Assembly (NCBI GenBank): GCA_004802725.1
Contig: SGPM01000131.1
Span: forward strand, 1-64,000
Source: Antrodiella citrinella
Lineage: Eukaryota; Basidiomycota; Agaricomycetes; Polyporales; Steccherinaceae
Direction: 5' to 3'
DNA: 64,000 bases
Under the pieces are notes generated by a model. It saw nothing but the letters and a program-made list of their open reading frames with translations. It did not search any database and was not told where the DNA came from. Below are positions 23,801-34,441 of this stretch, in pieces. Within the stretch, counting starts at the first letter, position 1, and each line of letters opens with the position of its first letter. Made by a program: the position numbers and the translations under genes.

Positions 23801-25820
23801 ATGTTGAACGAAATGCACAACAACGTAGTCCGACGGGCGCAGCACCGCCGACTGCCAGCCCATGCGAAGAAACTGTTCGCCAGATTCAGTCCTACTGCGA
23901 CGTGGGCCGACACCTTGACCCCACCGGTCCCGACAGATACAAGTTGTACGTGACTGTTGTGGAATAAACTCGCGTTGTTTTCATTGAACGCGTCGTGCTC
24001 GTGAATAGTGCCCACCCAACCTGCCCAGCCACCTCCTTCCCAGCAGCCTACTACTAGCCAGCCCGCCTCAAGTCCCCCTCCTGCGACTCAGTCGCCTGCG
24101 GCCCCTGCTAGCCAGTCCCCTTCCCCAGCAAACCCGCCTGCTACTTCGCAGCCTAGCGATCCGAATGCTGCCCAGAGTACCAGCAGCAGCACTCCAGCTT
24201 CGACCAGCTCTTCGACCACTCCGAGCACTTCAATCACTTCAAGCACTCCGACACCCACTCCAACTCCCGTAAGTACGTTTGTCAAAGAGTTGAGAGTACA
24301 TAATTCATGTTTTGTTGTATGAACAGGTGACCGATCCAAATGCCGCTCAGACCCCGACTCCTCAGGCTCCTGCTACCTCGGCCGTCCTACCTACTGCTGT
24401 TCCCGAGACTTCCGCTGGAATTCTCGGCAACAACGTCGCTTCGCCTGCGATTTCTGCTAGCCCGTCTGCCACCTCTGCGGCTGCTTCGGCTTCGGGAGGT
24501 GTGAGCACTCCGGTGGTGGTTGGTGGCGTCGTGGCAGCCCTTGTTGGTGTGGCCGGTATCATCTTCGCAGTGATGTACTTCTTGGTGAGTTCTTTCGTGT
24601 TCTGAGAGGTTGTGTGTAGCTAATTCTGTTCATTATAGCGCCGCCAGAGCCACGATGATGACGAGCCCGAGGACTTCCATCCTGATACTTTCCGTCGCCA
24701 GTCTATTCTGCTCCCAGACACAAACGGAAACCCTCCCATACGCTCTATGACTATGAGACAGCAGAATGACACCCAAGACTATCCGGCCAGTTTCGCCCAG
24801 CGATCCCAGCCGTACTCTAGAGCTACGGCCCAGGACAGTCCTATGTCCCCTCAGTTCAGCAACGGCGCTTACTATGGCTACGACGCTCAGCAGCAGCAGC
24901 AGCCATCGTTCTCTCCCGGTCAATTCGTCCCTGCAGGTCAACCTCCCATGCTTAACATGAACAACCTGCCTCCTGCCGCTGGTAATCCCTTCTATTCGCC
25001 CATTGGAGAGTCTTCCATGACGCCAAACACCGCTCCCCCGGACACTGCTCGGGGTGAACAGACCATGCTCATGCGTCAGTCGTCCACCGCTGTCGCCAGT
25101 CAATACGTTACCCGTCTTACGACTCCTCGTCCAGGTGAAGTTATGACCCCCGATGGTGAATACGTGGACCTCAGTCGGTCGAGCGTTACCCCGTACCAGG
25201 CAGCACAGTACGCCGAGATTTCACGCCGTTTGAACACTGCTCCTCTGCCCATGCCCACTCCTGTCCTAGCCACCGTCGCAGAGAGCATGGCGAACGAGGT
25301 ACCTATGCCGAAGACTGTGAACATGCCACCGCTTGATGTCGGACAGAACGTCTCTGTGGAACACTGTGCTTCCAGACCCGCCAACAACGAGAACTCGCTC
25401 CCAGAATCTCCCTTCGCTGATCCTGAGTACACCCACATGTCTGCCGTAGACCCAGATGAAGAGAACAAAGGCATGCCCCAGCCTCCTTCTCAGGCGTACT
25501 CGTCCAACTCACGCGTCACCTCGAGCCCACCGGTATTGCCAGATATCCACGTTCACCAGCGCGCTTTCTCGCCCGTGCAGTATGAAGGTTCCAACTTGAT
25601 GGCTGCTCCTTCCCAATTCGCGTCGTCCCCACTCGCTCAGAATGTATCGTTGCCGGTTGCACCTCCTTCAGCTCACTATGCTGAGCACCATGGCATGTTC
25701 GCGGACGTCCCGAAGACTCCCACTGCCAACTCCCCTCCGGTCACTCCTAGGCCCCACGTTCCCGAAGCCAAGCGTCCGGAGACATTCTACGATGATGATG
25801 ATGCCTATGCTGGTATCTAG
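23801..25820 (+). CDS. Ser/Thr/Pro-rich single-pass membrane protein
   Basis: Four exons: 23801-23945, 24009-24268, 24327-24584, 24639-25820; 614 residues. A short basic N-terminus (VVRRAQHRRLPAHAKKL) without a clear signal peptide leads into about 150 residues dominated by Pro, Ser, Thr, Ala and Gln. Next come a single membrane segment (VVGGVVAALVGVAGIIFAVMYFL), a basic stop (RRQS) and a long, polar, Pro/Gln-rich, probably disordered cytosolic tail ending in YDDDDAYAGI. The layout resembles wall-stress sensors of the Mid2/Wsc kind, but there is no WSC domain and I recognise no family motif. A surface sensor or adaptor role is conjecture. The missing signal peptide suggests a signal-anchor protein; alternatively an upstream exon was missed. 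Confidence 0.8.
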
Positions 25821-26591
25821 GAGGAGCTGCTTGATTGAATCCTAATCTCCTCGCCCATTGCCTGTCACACAATGCTTTATAAGAAAAAACAAACTGCCCT
25901 TGTGTTCTATCTCATCGTACAGAATGCCTCCCTTCGACTCGAATCATGTCTTCCAGTCCGCTTTGCATATCTCGTTGACGAGCCTTCCCGTTTTGCCTAT
26001 CCATTTTCTACTTTGGCTTTGACATGTTCTTCACGACACACACCTCTTGACGAGCGGATCAGAACTGGTTTCTCTGGGTCCTTCGCCGTCGTCGCCCCTC
26101 CTTTATCCCCGACTCGTTCCACCCTTTGTTTCCGATGTTCGGTCTGACCCGTCTGGTTTCGGGTGTTCTTTCTCTGCATTCTTGACGCTGCGCTGCTTCG
26201 TCTGCGTTTTTTTGCACTTAGACTACGGCTGCCTCACCTTCCTGCATGCCGCACGCATGGGTGTAGGGAGTTGGCAGCCGTGCCTCTAGAACATACCCTC
26301 CCTACGCGAGCCGAATAGCTCGTATATATCCCATGTTATTTTGAAACCTTCTCACTACATAGTAGTATGTTCACAATCCTGTTCACGTTGTGTTACATCC
26401 TGAGTTGCTTTACTTTTTTACAAATGTCAATACTGTTTTTCTGCCCACTCGGAGAAGTTCGGAGTGCATCGGAGAAAGCACGAGCCTGTTTGGCGCTGTT
26501 TGATGGTTCGGATAATGCCGCGAGAGTGCGAGCAAGTGTTGGCAAGCTCTTTCGCGTTTGTGAGCAACGCACATTCTTTTGACTACACGAA
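25821..26591. other. Intergenic stretch
   Basis: About 770 bases, strongly pyrimidine-rich between 25900 and 26230, covering the 3' end of the membrane-protein gene and the promoter of ATP4. No supported gene. Confidence 0.5.
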
Positions 26592-27663
26592 ATGGCATCT
26601 AGGATCGCCGTCAATGCGCTCAGGGCGTCGGGTGAGTTTTGGAACAGTCGTATTGTGTGGAAGAACGACGAAAATTGACCGTTTCTACGTCGCAGTACGA
26701 CCAAGTATCGCCGCCATGCCTCGGGTTCTTGCAACGTATGTTCTTCATCTATAGTCTTTCGGTACAAACGTATTCATAATTTCTTTCATGGATTCACAGT
26801 CGTAGCATGTCGAGCAACCAACAACCCCCCGCCGAACGCGCCTCAGAGATCATCAACAACCTCCCCTCCTCCCCCAACCTGATCACCAAGACCGGTTCTG
26901 TCATTCTTGGTACCGGTCTTCTGGCCACCGCCATCTCCCAGGAGCTGTATGTCGTCAACGAGGAGACCGTTATTGCTGTCGGCTTTGCTATCCTGGCCAC
27001 CTTCATCGGACGAGTGCGTGTTTTGCTTTTCGTGTGTCTTGGTCTAAGCGCTCATCGTCATGCGCGTGTTTTCTTGCTCGCGTTCGGGATTTGGAATTTG
27101 GAATTTGCTGGGGAATAGAGCATGCAGCAGCCGTACAAGGAGTGGGCTGAGGGACACATCAATAAGATCAAGTCGATTTTAGACGGTGCGAGGTCGGAGC
27201 ACACTGAGGCTGTCAAGGCGCGCATCGAGTCTGTTGAGCAGATGAAGGATGTCGTTGAGGTCACCAAGGGTCTTTTCGCTTTGTCCAAGGTGCGTCCAAA
27301 TTACCTCCCATCCGCCTTTCCCGCTGCTTATAAGATACTTCGTCTGTGTGTAGGAGACCGCTCAATTGGAGTCGGATGCATTCGTCCAGGGCCAAAAGGT
27401 CAAGCTTGCGTCTGAGATCAAGTCAGTGCTTGACAGCTGGGTCCGCTACGAGCAGCAGGCCAAGGAGAGCGAGCAGGCAGAGCTCGCCAAGACCATCATC
27501 GCCAACGTCTTGAAGAGCATCCAGGATGAGAAGACACAGAAAGACATTCTCACTGGTGCTGTCGCAGAAGTAGAGCGTACGTCGTCGGTCTCATTTTCTT
27601 TGTTGAGCATACGCACTAATATTGTTTGTTTTTGCAGAGCTGGTCAAGAGCAAGGCTATCTAA
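26592..27663 (+). CDS. atp4: Mitochondrial ATP synthase subunit 4 (stator b subunit)
   Basis: Six exons: 26592-26631, 26696-26735, 26800-27013, 27119-27289, 27354-27576, 27638-27663; 237 residues. The N-terminus is an Arg/Ala/Ser-rich mitochondrial presequence (MASRIAVNALRAS...). Two hydrophobic segments follow (LGTGLLATAISQELYVV and IAVGFAILATFIG), then a long charged helix ending KSKAI. This matches fungal Atp4 in length and layout. It is the peripheral-stalk b subunit of F1Fo ATP synthase, anchored in the inner membrane, linking subunit a to F1 and OSCP. The first two exons are only 40 nt each and split the presequence. Confidence 0.95.
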
Positions 27664-28160
27664 TATAGAACTTTGTCTTATTCACGTATTAGATTGCTCC
27701 GCGAATTGAACAGGCTACATTTTCACGACCTGACTGTCTTCTCGAACGCAACCGTGTTCTCCAACTACGCAGTCGACATGTCCAATCACACTGCCCAAAT
27801 CCACGACTGCATTGCGATGTGCATCCAGGTGCATTGATACAACAGCAAGGTCGTTGACCTTGTCAATTCGGCATTTTCCGGGTCAGCTGCCGCAGTGCCG
27901 CCACTGTCAATTGTTCACATTCTTCCGAGTGCTACTTCGAGTCGTATCCTCATCTCCTACAACAAAAGGGCTCGAAGTAACCATAGCTGTCGTTGCTTAC
28001 CTGCTCTGACCCATGGGATACGGTCACGTCGTCGCAGCGCAGCATTGTTCTGCGTAAGGTAACTCCCCGCGCCAGGTCAAGGTCATAATATGTGCACGAG
28101 TGACTTCTGTCCAGGTCCGAGCACGATGCGCCACAGTCGAGTCAGCCGGTGTCCGAGGAC

Positions 28161-28202
28161 GCGTTGCAAGGGTCTCAGGAGGCGTTGCAAAGGTCTCAGG
28201 AG
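28161..28202 (+). repeat. 21-nt tandem repeat, two copies, one mismatch
   Basis: Units 28161-28181 and 28182-28202 (gcgttgcaagggtctcaggag and its near-identical copy) lie about 150 bases upstream of the ATG at 28345. They could be duplicated regulatory sites. Confidence 0.85.
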
Positions 28203-28255
28203 CGCCATGCCACGCCCGGGCTCCTATGACACGCGGGATCCTCGATGCTACCCAT

Positions 28256-28262
28256 CTATATA
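28256..28262 (+). promoter_or_regulatory. TATA-like element
   Basis: A tatatag match about 85 bases before the ATG at 28345, a usual spacing for a fungal TATA box with a short leader. No experimental support. Confidence 0.45.
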
Positions 28263-28344
28263 GTGTAGTTACGTCGTTGTTTGAGAGCTCTCCTCTTCCT
28301 TCAAGACCAACTATCGCATCAGCTTCCCGACCCCAACTTCCGCC

Positions 28345-28879
28345 ATGAACTCCGACCGACCAAGAATGAAAGTTGCACATTACCTCGGTAGCGGCAAATG
28401 GACACCAGCAATCTACGACCCGGTGCGCGATGCAGACCTCTTAGCAATGTGGAAAACGACGTTCAGAGACGACGCAGCCTTTGCCGCACTCTTACGAAAG
28501 CAGCAGACCGAACTAGAGTTGCTCCAGAGGCAAGTCGGGGTCGCGAATGCAAAGGCGTGCTTCAACTTTGACAAGATCCAGAGGGACTTGGATAAGGGCT
28601 GGACGGCGTTGAATAATGCAGATGAGGTTCTGAGGAGCTCTGAAGGTGGGAAAGGACTACCGTACTCGGAGGAGAGACTCAGATCGAAGGAGAGAGTGGG
28701 TAAGTTGATATCATAGTTGGTCTCAGCATGGGCTGGCGCTGACGGCAACCGGATGAGCGAATCGTCATACAGGAATTATATGTCCAACGATGCAGCCTTG
28801 TGTGCAGGGTAATGCTGCGGCATCTGGGTCTGGTCCTTCGAGGTGTGTATCTGCAAAGGAAACTCGGCTGGTATCCTGA
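28345..28879 (+). CDS. Small protein of unknown function
   Basis: Two exons, 28345-28699 and 28773-28879; 153 residues. The intron has a good donor (GTAAGTTG) and acceptor (ATACAG), and the frame stays open to a stop after it. If the intron is retained, the frame ends at 28716 with almost the same N-terminal 118 residues. The protein is hydrophilic and helical in its middle (LLRKQQTELELLQRQVGVANAK), so a short coiled coil is likely. It has no signal peptide or membrane segment. I do not recognise the family. The TATA-like element and duplicated upstream repeat suggest a regulated gene. Confidence 0.6.
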
Positions 28880-29915
28880 GCTCACTCGGTCATTCTATAT
28901 CAGCTGGAGTGCAGCACACTGAAGCCATCGGAGAACTGTAACGTGCCACTGCATTATTTATTTCGATGTTTCAAGGAGTAAAAGAACGCGTTCAACTTAT
29001 CATATGTAATATGCACATCGGGGTGACCATTGACCAAAGCCATCAAGCGAGAGTAGCCTATGCACTGCTATCCTACCATGTATACACCTGCAAGAGATGG
29101 CTGAACAAAACCCAACGTATAATACGGCCTGCCAAAGACAATGCTTGGGCTCGTCTTTATCTTGAGCGGACTAGTTGCAATGGAAACGTGACTCGGATAC
29201 GCCGAAAGGTCAGAGCTTGAAACTCTGATTGTGTGTTGTGACGAATCGGGACAATATCCGATCTGGGTAGTGTGTTGGCAAACAGCACCAAACAACGGTC
29301 CGCGTCCAACGAGACGCGCGTCCATCATTTGCAAGTTGATACTTGACACTGGCCGATTATGACCAAGTTATGTCCTCTTGATTCTCGAAGCTTGGAGGCT
29401 CCTTGAAATCCCAAAACTCTCAATGATCTACTCTCGGCACATGGTCTTCAAGTTTCGGATTGCGGAGTCTTACGACATGGGGCACACCAATGCTCGGAGG
29501 GCTACTGCGCTGGGACCTCCCCAGCTGCGACGAACTCCGAGTCCGGTAGCGCTTCAGGGCTCTGACCATCCATCGTACTGGGGAATCCTTGTCCAAGTGG
29601 ATGAATACAAAGCACCACGTCGAGCAACCACTGTTTCCATGGATTTGGACATTCGCACTGGTGGTCACCAGGCGATTTTACCAGAGTGACCACCTTCAGA
29701 GTTCGGACGCTCACACTTTGCATCATGTACAGGAAAACTTGGATCCTGTAAAGACCATACCTCATTGACTGCTGTACACATAAAAGTCAAGCAGTTATGG
29801 TGGTGGTTGTTCACCAGCCCACTTCGTTCCACATTTCGCAATAGCACACGTCTTCCTAGTAACAACCCTTCTATTCACTCTCTGCTTTCTTCATTTCCAT
29901 CCTCTCGTGATCGGT
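28880..29915. other. Intergenic stretch
   Basis: About 1.0 kb upstream of the type A F-box gene. Open frames on both strands are short and overlapping, and nothing in them is recognisable. It could hide remnants of an older gene. Confidence 0.45.
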
Positions 29916-31361
29916 ATGGATGGCATTCCGCCAGAAGTACTCGAGCGAATATTTTTCTACATCTTGTCCATGGAGTCACTGGAGAATTTCGTGCTGCTAG
30001 TGAGCCACGTCTGTTCTCGTTGGTGGACCATCGTTCTTCAGCGTAGCGATTTCTGGAAGACGGTCGAGGTCGACACCAATACGACCTCTCTGGACTTGGT
30101 TCGCAACCAGTTACTTCGATCACAGTCCCAATCTTTGGACGTGCGTTTGACTGAGGTTGCTGAGGGACTACCTCCGGCACATGCTCATGGACGCTCGGGC
30201 GCGATTCTTACACATCGTACCGCGCTCCTCAACCTGGTTCTGGGCGAGCTTCCACGCATCGGATGTCTGGACTTGATACTCTACGCCGAGTCATACCTGT
30301 CTTTTGTGCATCTGCTCTTGGCGGAAGCGTTGGAGCTGAAGAATCTACGGCTTCGGAGCATAGGACACAGTGCACTCATGACGGAGTACGAACCGTTGAG
30401 GACGATTTTCCCCAAGGTTCCAAACCTTCACACTCTTGCAGTTGAGGGATTTCCGTCCGACGTCTTCTCTCAGTTCGTCTTCCAGGTCCATATGCTCGTA
30501 TCCCTTACAATGCACACCTCGTTCGATCATTGGAACATTACCTCTTGGGATTCGTGCGAGGACCTTCTCTCTGCAATCCGAAGCATGAAGAAATTGAAGA
30601 ATCTGGCCCTCAATGGCTGTGTCGTACCGTGGACCATCCCCGACGACGACCTCCCTGAGATGATCTGTCCAAAGCTAGAGACTTTATCCCTGTCTGGATA
30701 TGTTCCACACGTGGCTTGGCTTCTCAACCATCTGATACTCCCTGAGTGCATTACTGTGGACGTCGCGACATTGGACCGAGGCGAGTTGCCCCCGGGCACA
30801 TACTCCGCATTCGGCAGCGCTCTTTCCAGAAGTCTCTATCATGGCCCAGGATGGACATCGTTGTGTCACGCAGGATGCTTCTACTCTCCAAGTGAGGTGC
30901 ACCGTGACTCGCAGACACAAACAGCACCTATGCTTCATTTCGTCCTATCCGATACTGCTGATGTCGTCAGTGAGCATTATAACCACGCCAGGCTCAGTCC
31001 CCCCCTCTATACCTGGCGAGGATGGTCGGACCTCGAGTCATCCATTTCCATCGCACGAGAACAAGCTCCCAAGCCGCAAGAGCAACAGCGAACGCTACAC
31101 ATTCGGATGTTGGAGTCCGCTGGGCTGCACGATAGTCGCGACAACATCTGGCGAGGTCTTCGTCTCTCTGAAGTAGAATCTCTGCTTCTCCAAGGCGTGC
31201 CCCACGTTAAGGGTGCACAACAACGCCGGTTGCAACCTGAATTTGCCAGATATGTCAGTTCCCTGACATTACTGAAGCGTGTTTGCTGGAACGGATGGGA
31301 TGAAGACTGGGAAATGGAGCTGTTCAAGTTGGTTACAACTCCCGATGTTGTGCTGGGGTAG
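29916..31361 (+). CDS. F-box protein, type A
   Basis: Single-exon gene of 481 residues, paralogue of 1033-2532. The F-box is at the N-terminus (MDGIPPEVLERIFFYIL, VSHVCSRWW, DFWKTV). LRR-like segments follow (IGCLDLILY, LKNLRLRS, LKNLALNGC, LETLSLSGYVPHVAWLLNHL). It ends with SEVESLLLQGVP and GWDEDWEMEL, the same early stop point as the other type A protein. The ATG at 29916 is used because it lies just before the F-box; an upstream GTG in frame is not a plausible start. It stands 552 bases upstream of a type B gene in the same direction, mirroring the A-B order at the left edge. Inferred role: SCF ubiquitin-ligase receptor of unknown substrate. Confidence 0.85.
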   Translation: MDGIPPEVLERIFFYILSMESLENFVLLVSHVCSRWWTIVLQRSDFWKTVEVDTNTTSLDLVRNQLLRSQSQSLDVRLTEVAEGLPPAHAHGRSGAILTHRTALLNLVLGELPRIGCLDLILYAESYLSFVHLLLAEALELKNLRLRSIGHSALMTEYEPLRTIFPKVPNLHTLAVEGFPSDVFSQFVFQVHMLVSLTMHTSFDHWNITSWDSCEDLLSAIRSMKKLKNLALNGCVVPWTIPDDDLPEMICPKLETLSLSGYVPHVAWLLNHLILPECITVDVATLDRGELPPGTYSAFGSALSRSLYHGPGWTSLCHAGCFYSPSEVHRDSQTQTAPMLHFVLSDTADVVSEHYNHARLSPPLYTWRGWSDLESSISIAREQAPKPQEQQRTLHIRMLESAGLHDSRDNIWRGLRLSEVESLLLQGVPHVKGAQQRRLQPEFARYVSSLTLLKRVCWNGWDEDWEMELFKLVTTPDVVLG

Positions 31362-31913
31362 ACAAGACTCGGGAGACGACAAAAACACATTTCTATGGCC
31401 ATTATGGTCGGTCTCACATATACTGTAATGTCCAGAATTAATCCGTGATCATGTACAAGTGCATAATGACATGCTCATAAACATCGTCGTTGCGGATGGA
31501 GTCTCTTGCGGATGGAGCCTCGTCGCCCGACGGAGTGTGTCGTGACTTCGGTTTTGCGTGACTATTTGCGGGGAATCTTGATCTTGATTAGGACCCTCAG
31601 CCTGGGTCTACCGTCGTCTCTCCATTTCCTTCAACTTATACTGAATCAAGCTTTTGGAGATTTCGGGCTTCTTGTTGGTGGCGTTTTCATTACTTCTCGG
31701 TGAAGATGTATATGGTTTGAAAACAAGAGGTATCTGGTACCAAAGCGTCACGGTGCTTGTTCGTCCTTGTTCCCTTGTTCGTCCTTGTCCGCCATTCGTA
31801 ATCTCTCCTGCCATTCTCCTCCCTTGTTCTAAGTACTAAGTCCGGTGACCTTCATAAAGCGATGCTGCGAGGCCTTTGTACAAGCTCGCCCATCTCCCAG
31901 CTTGTTTTCTCTC
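31362..31913. other. Intergenic stretch between type A and type B F-box genes
   Basis: 552 bases that should contain the 3' end of the type A gene and the promoter of the type B gene. No gene or repeat is seen. Confidence 0.5.
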
Positions 31914-34294
31914 ATGCCATATCCAACTGCGAGGATACACGCAAACCCCTCCTCCACGACGCTTAATCCCCTGCTCTCAGAATGGATAGCGTCATTATTC
32001 AACGAGTCACCAGCTGAGAAGTACAGGTGCATTCGGGAGTATTTGTGCAGGGAGATGGAGGGTATGGGTGTGTTAAGATACACATCTGTGAAGCTACATA
32101 TCATGCAGCAGTATACAGCGCTGGTCGCACTTATAGATGCTCAGATGGCGCAGGCAACTTTGAATTGGCCAGAGGAAACGGCGCATATCAAATCATGCGG
32201 CTGGTGAGCGATATTTCAAATTTTGACTGGGATATACAAAACTTATATTAGCTTTGCGAGTGCCGCTCCTTTTGTAGAGAATGCGCCCTGTTTGATGAAT
32301 CGTGACTACCAGGTTCACCTTCACGGGTGGCCAATTACTCAAGAGTTATCTCGTGCTAAGGGAAACACGGGGAACGGGGCCACCAAGTACGTTGAACACA
32401 GTCATTTGTACCGTCTTCTTGAATCTGAAGCCGCGTGTTCAGTACGTTGATTGGTGAAATGCCTGCAAACGTTCATGTCCTGGATGACAAGGCAACCACC
32501 GCGCCTCAAACAACGTTCGAAGTGATTGGACGCTGCATGCGAGATCTTCGCGAGCGTCGCAACGAGTGCTTGGCCATCCATAGTCTTCCGACCACTGTTT
32601 TGGAAAACATCTTCTACTACACAACGGATGTACATCGAGGTTCGGCCGGAAATTTTCGACTAGGTCAAGTCTGTCGTATCTGGCGGCTTGTTGCCTTACA
32701 ATGCGGCAGACTATGGTCTCACATCGTGGCAAACCAAGGACATAGTGTCGTAAGTGCACTGTTGTCCCGATCCAATACCGCTTCTCTGGATGTCTATTTG
32801 ACGCCACCCACCACTGTCTCCGACATTCGAATCGCGACCGAGGAAAACGAGACGACTTTCATAGGATCGCCAAATGTGCTGCAACTAATCTTGAGCCAAC
32901 TACCTCGCATCCGGGCTCTCCATCTCGTTCTCTCTCGGAAAAGATTTGCGACGTTCGCCCACCTGCTGGCTATTCGAGCACCGCGCCTTAAAACATTGAC
33001 ATTATCCATCGGCGCCCTTGGAACATTCGCAACGTGTGGTGCTTTGACCGCCCCATTACCTGAGATTGTCTTTAATCTCCCAGCTCTCCGCGTCATAAAT
33101 TCCACCGGCCTACACGCCCGCCTTGCGTGGCCATTGGTTGCTGGGGCTCCCTCCTCCATCACTCATCTCAAAATACGTGTCCCGCACCAGCTGCAAGACG
33201 AAGATTCGCTGCATGCCGACACGTTGCTAGTCACACTCCAATCGCTTACGAGCTTGATCGCCCTTGACCTGGGCAGCCATATTTTACCGTTTCCTATCGT
33301 AGTCGGGGCGACAAGGAGCCGGACTCTCGTCAATTGTCGTTTCCTGCGCACGCTTCACCTCTCCGGAGAGATGTCATATCTCAATTGGTTCCTAGACCAT
33401 CTACAACTGTCGTCGTCCGTCAATATGGACCTAGCGATATTCACCAACTCTATCATAACTGTGGACCAGTACGCAGTTTTCAGCGGACATCTGCATCGCA
33501 TCCTCAACTCGACACATCATCGAGGATCCGATTTGAACTATGCATCGTGCATTTGGAGGCCGAACTCGGGCCATCCTAGAATCAACCCATCCGTCTTGCA
33601 CCTCCTCTTCTCCGACGGCGCCGACCCTATTGACGAGTACTTCTCCGCAGGTGGAGTCGATGGATATCGGAATACGTCGTTTTACAGCTGGGAAGTTATT
33701 GAAGGAGCGTTAGACCCCTCACGAACACAAGTGTTCAGTCCAAACGGGCGGCATGTCTTAAGCATCTGGATGCTTGACACTCTGCGAGATCGCTCTCATC
33801 GTGAGCGCGTGGAGTCCATTTGGAGTAGTCTTCCTCTCGGCCAGGTGCACGCGTTATCTTTGGATGGAATACCGGCGGATTTTCCGGAGGGCTCAGAGCT
33901 ACACAAACCGTCGCGGGCTTTCATGAACTACGTCTTCCCCATGACATCGGTTAGCCGCCTGACTGTCAGAGGCTGGGCTCCAGACTGGCTCGAGGAATTG
34001 CTCACTCCCGATCCCAAGAAATATCAAGACGTGGAGTGGACCGTTCGGATTCCCTTCCCGTCCCTCCAGTCTCTCACATTAATAGGAAACCACGGATTGG
34101 TTAATCCCGAACCGAAATCTCTCTTCCATTCGCGACTGGCGACAGTCCTCCATTCACGCCGGGATTACCGTCCGTCAAGCCAAACAAGTCAGATACAAGA
34201 AATCGTATTGGACAAGTACGTCGATCGTGATGGCGCTTTCGCATTGCGAGACTGGGTCCCTCGGTGCATAAGAAACGGCGAGGTGATGTGGTAG
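31914..34294 (+). CDS. F-box protein, type B, three exons
   Basis: Exons 31914-32203, 32252-32386 and 32443-34294, all phases agreeing; 758 residues, the best-resolved type B gene here. Exon 1 gives the leader and helix MQQYTALVALIDAQMAQ. Exon 2 gives 45 residues not seen in type A. Exon 3 holds RDLRERR, the F-box (LPTTVLENIFYYT, VCRIWRLVALQCGRLW), LRR-like segments, and a C-terminus with FMNYVFPMTSV, RGWAPDWLEELL and RCIRNGEVMW. Intron 1 has donor GTGAGCGATAT and branch TTGAC; intron 2 has donor GTACGTTG. The closest relatives in the window are 3429-5832 and the broken copy at 63013-64000. Inferred role: SCF substrate receptor. Confidence 0.88.
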
Positions 34295-34441
34295 GAGTTA
34301 ACGAGATACGTGGTATGTTGGGGGCGTAGTGAAAGTTGGGCTAACTGGGGGAGATCGGGAAGCGAATTTATTCTATTCTATGGGACTGGATTACCTAAGG
34401 TCAAAGCCTACGCTTTGAATGTCAGATCACCACTCCCAATT

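Larger units (their letters stand above)
27664..28344. other. Intergenic stretch with a small tandem repeat
   Basis: About 680 bases between ATP4 and the next gene. It holds the 21-nt tandem repeat at 28161-28202 and a TATA-like element at 28256-28262. A 118-codon minus-strand frame at 28024-28380 overlaps these and has no family features. Confidence 0.5.

Noticed and set aside
28024..28380. 118-codon minus-strand frame
   Set aside because: Covers the promoter and start of the small plus-strand gene; includes the tandem repeat; no recognisable protein.
29420..29765. Overlapping minus-strand frames
   Set aside because: Short, mutually overlapping and featureless; considered as a relic gene but without evidence.
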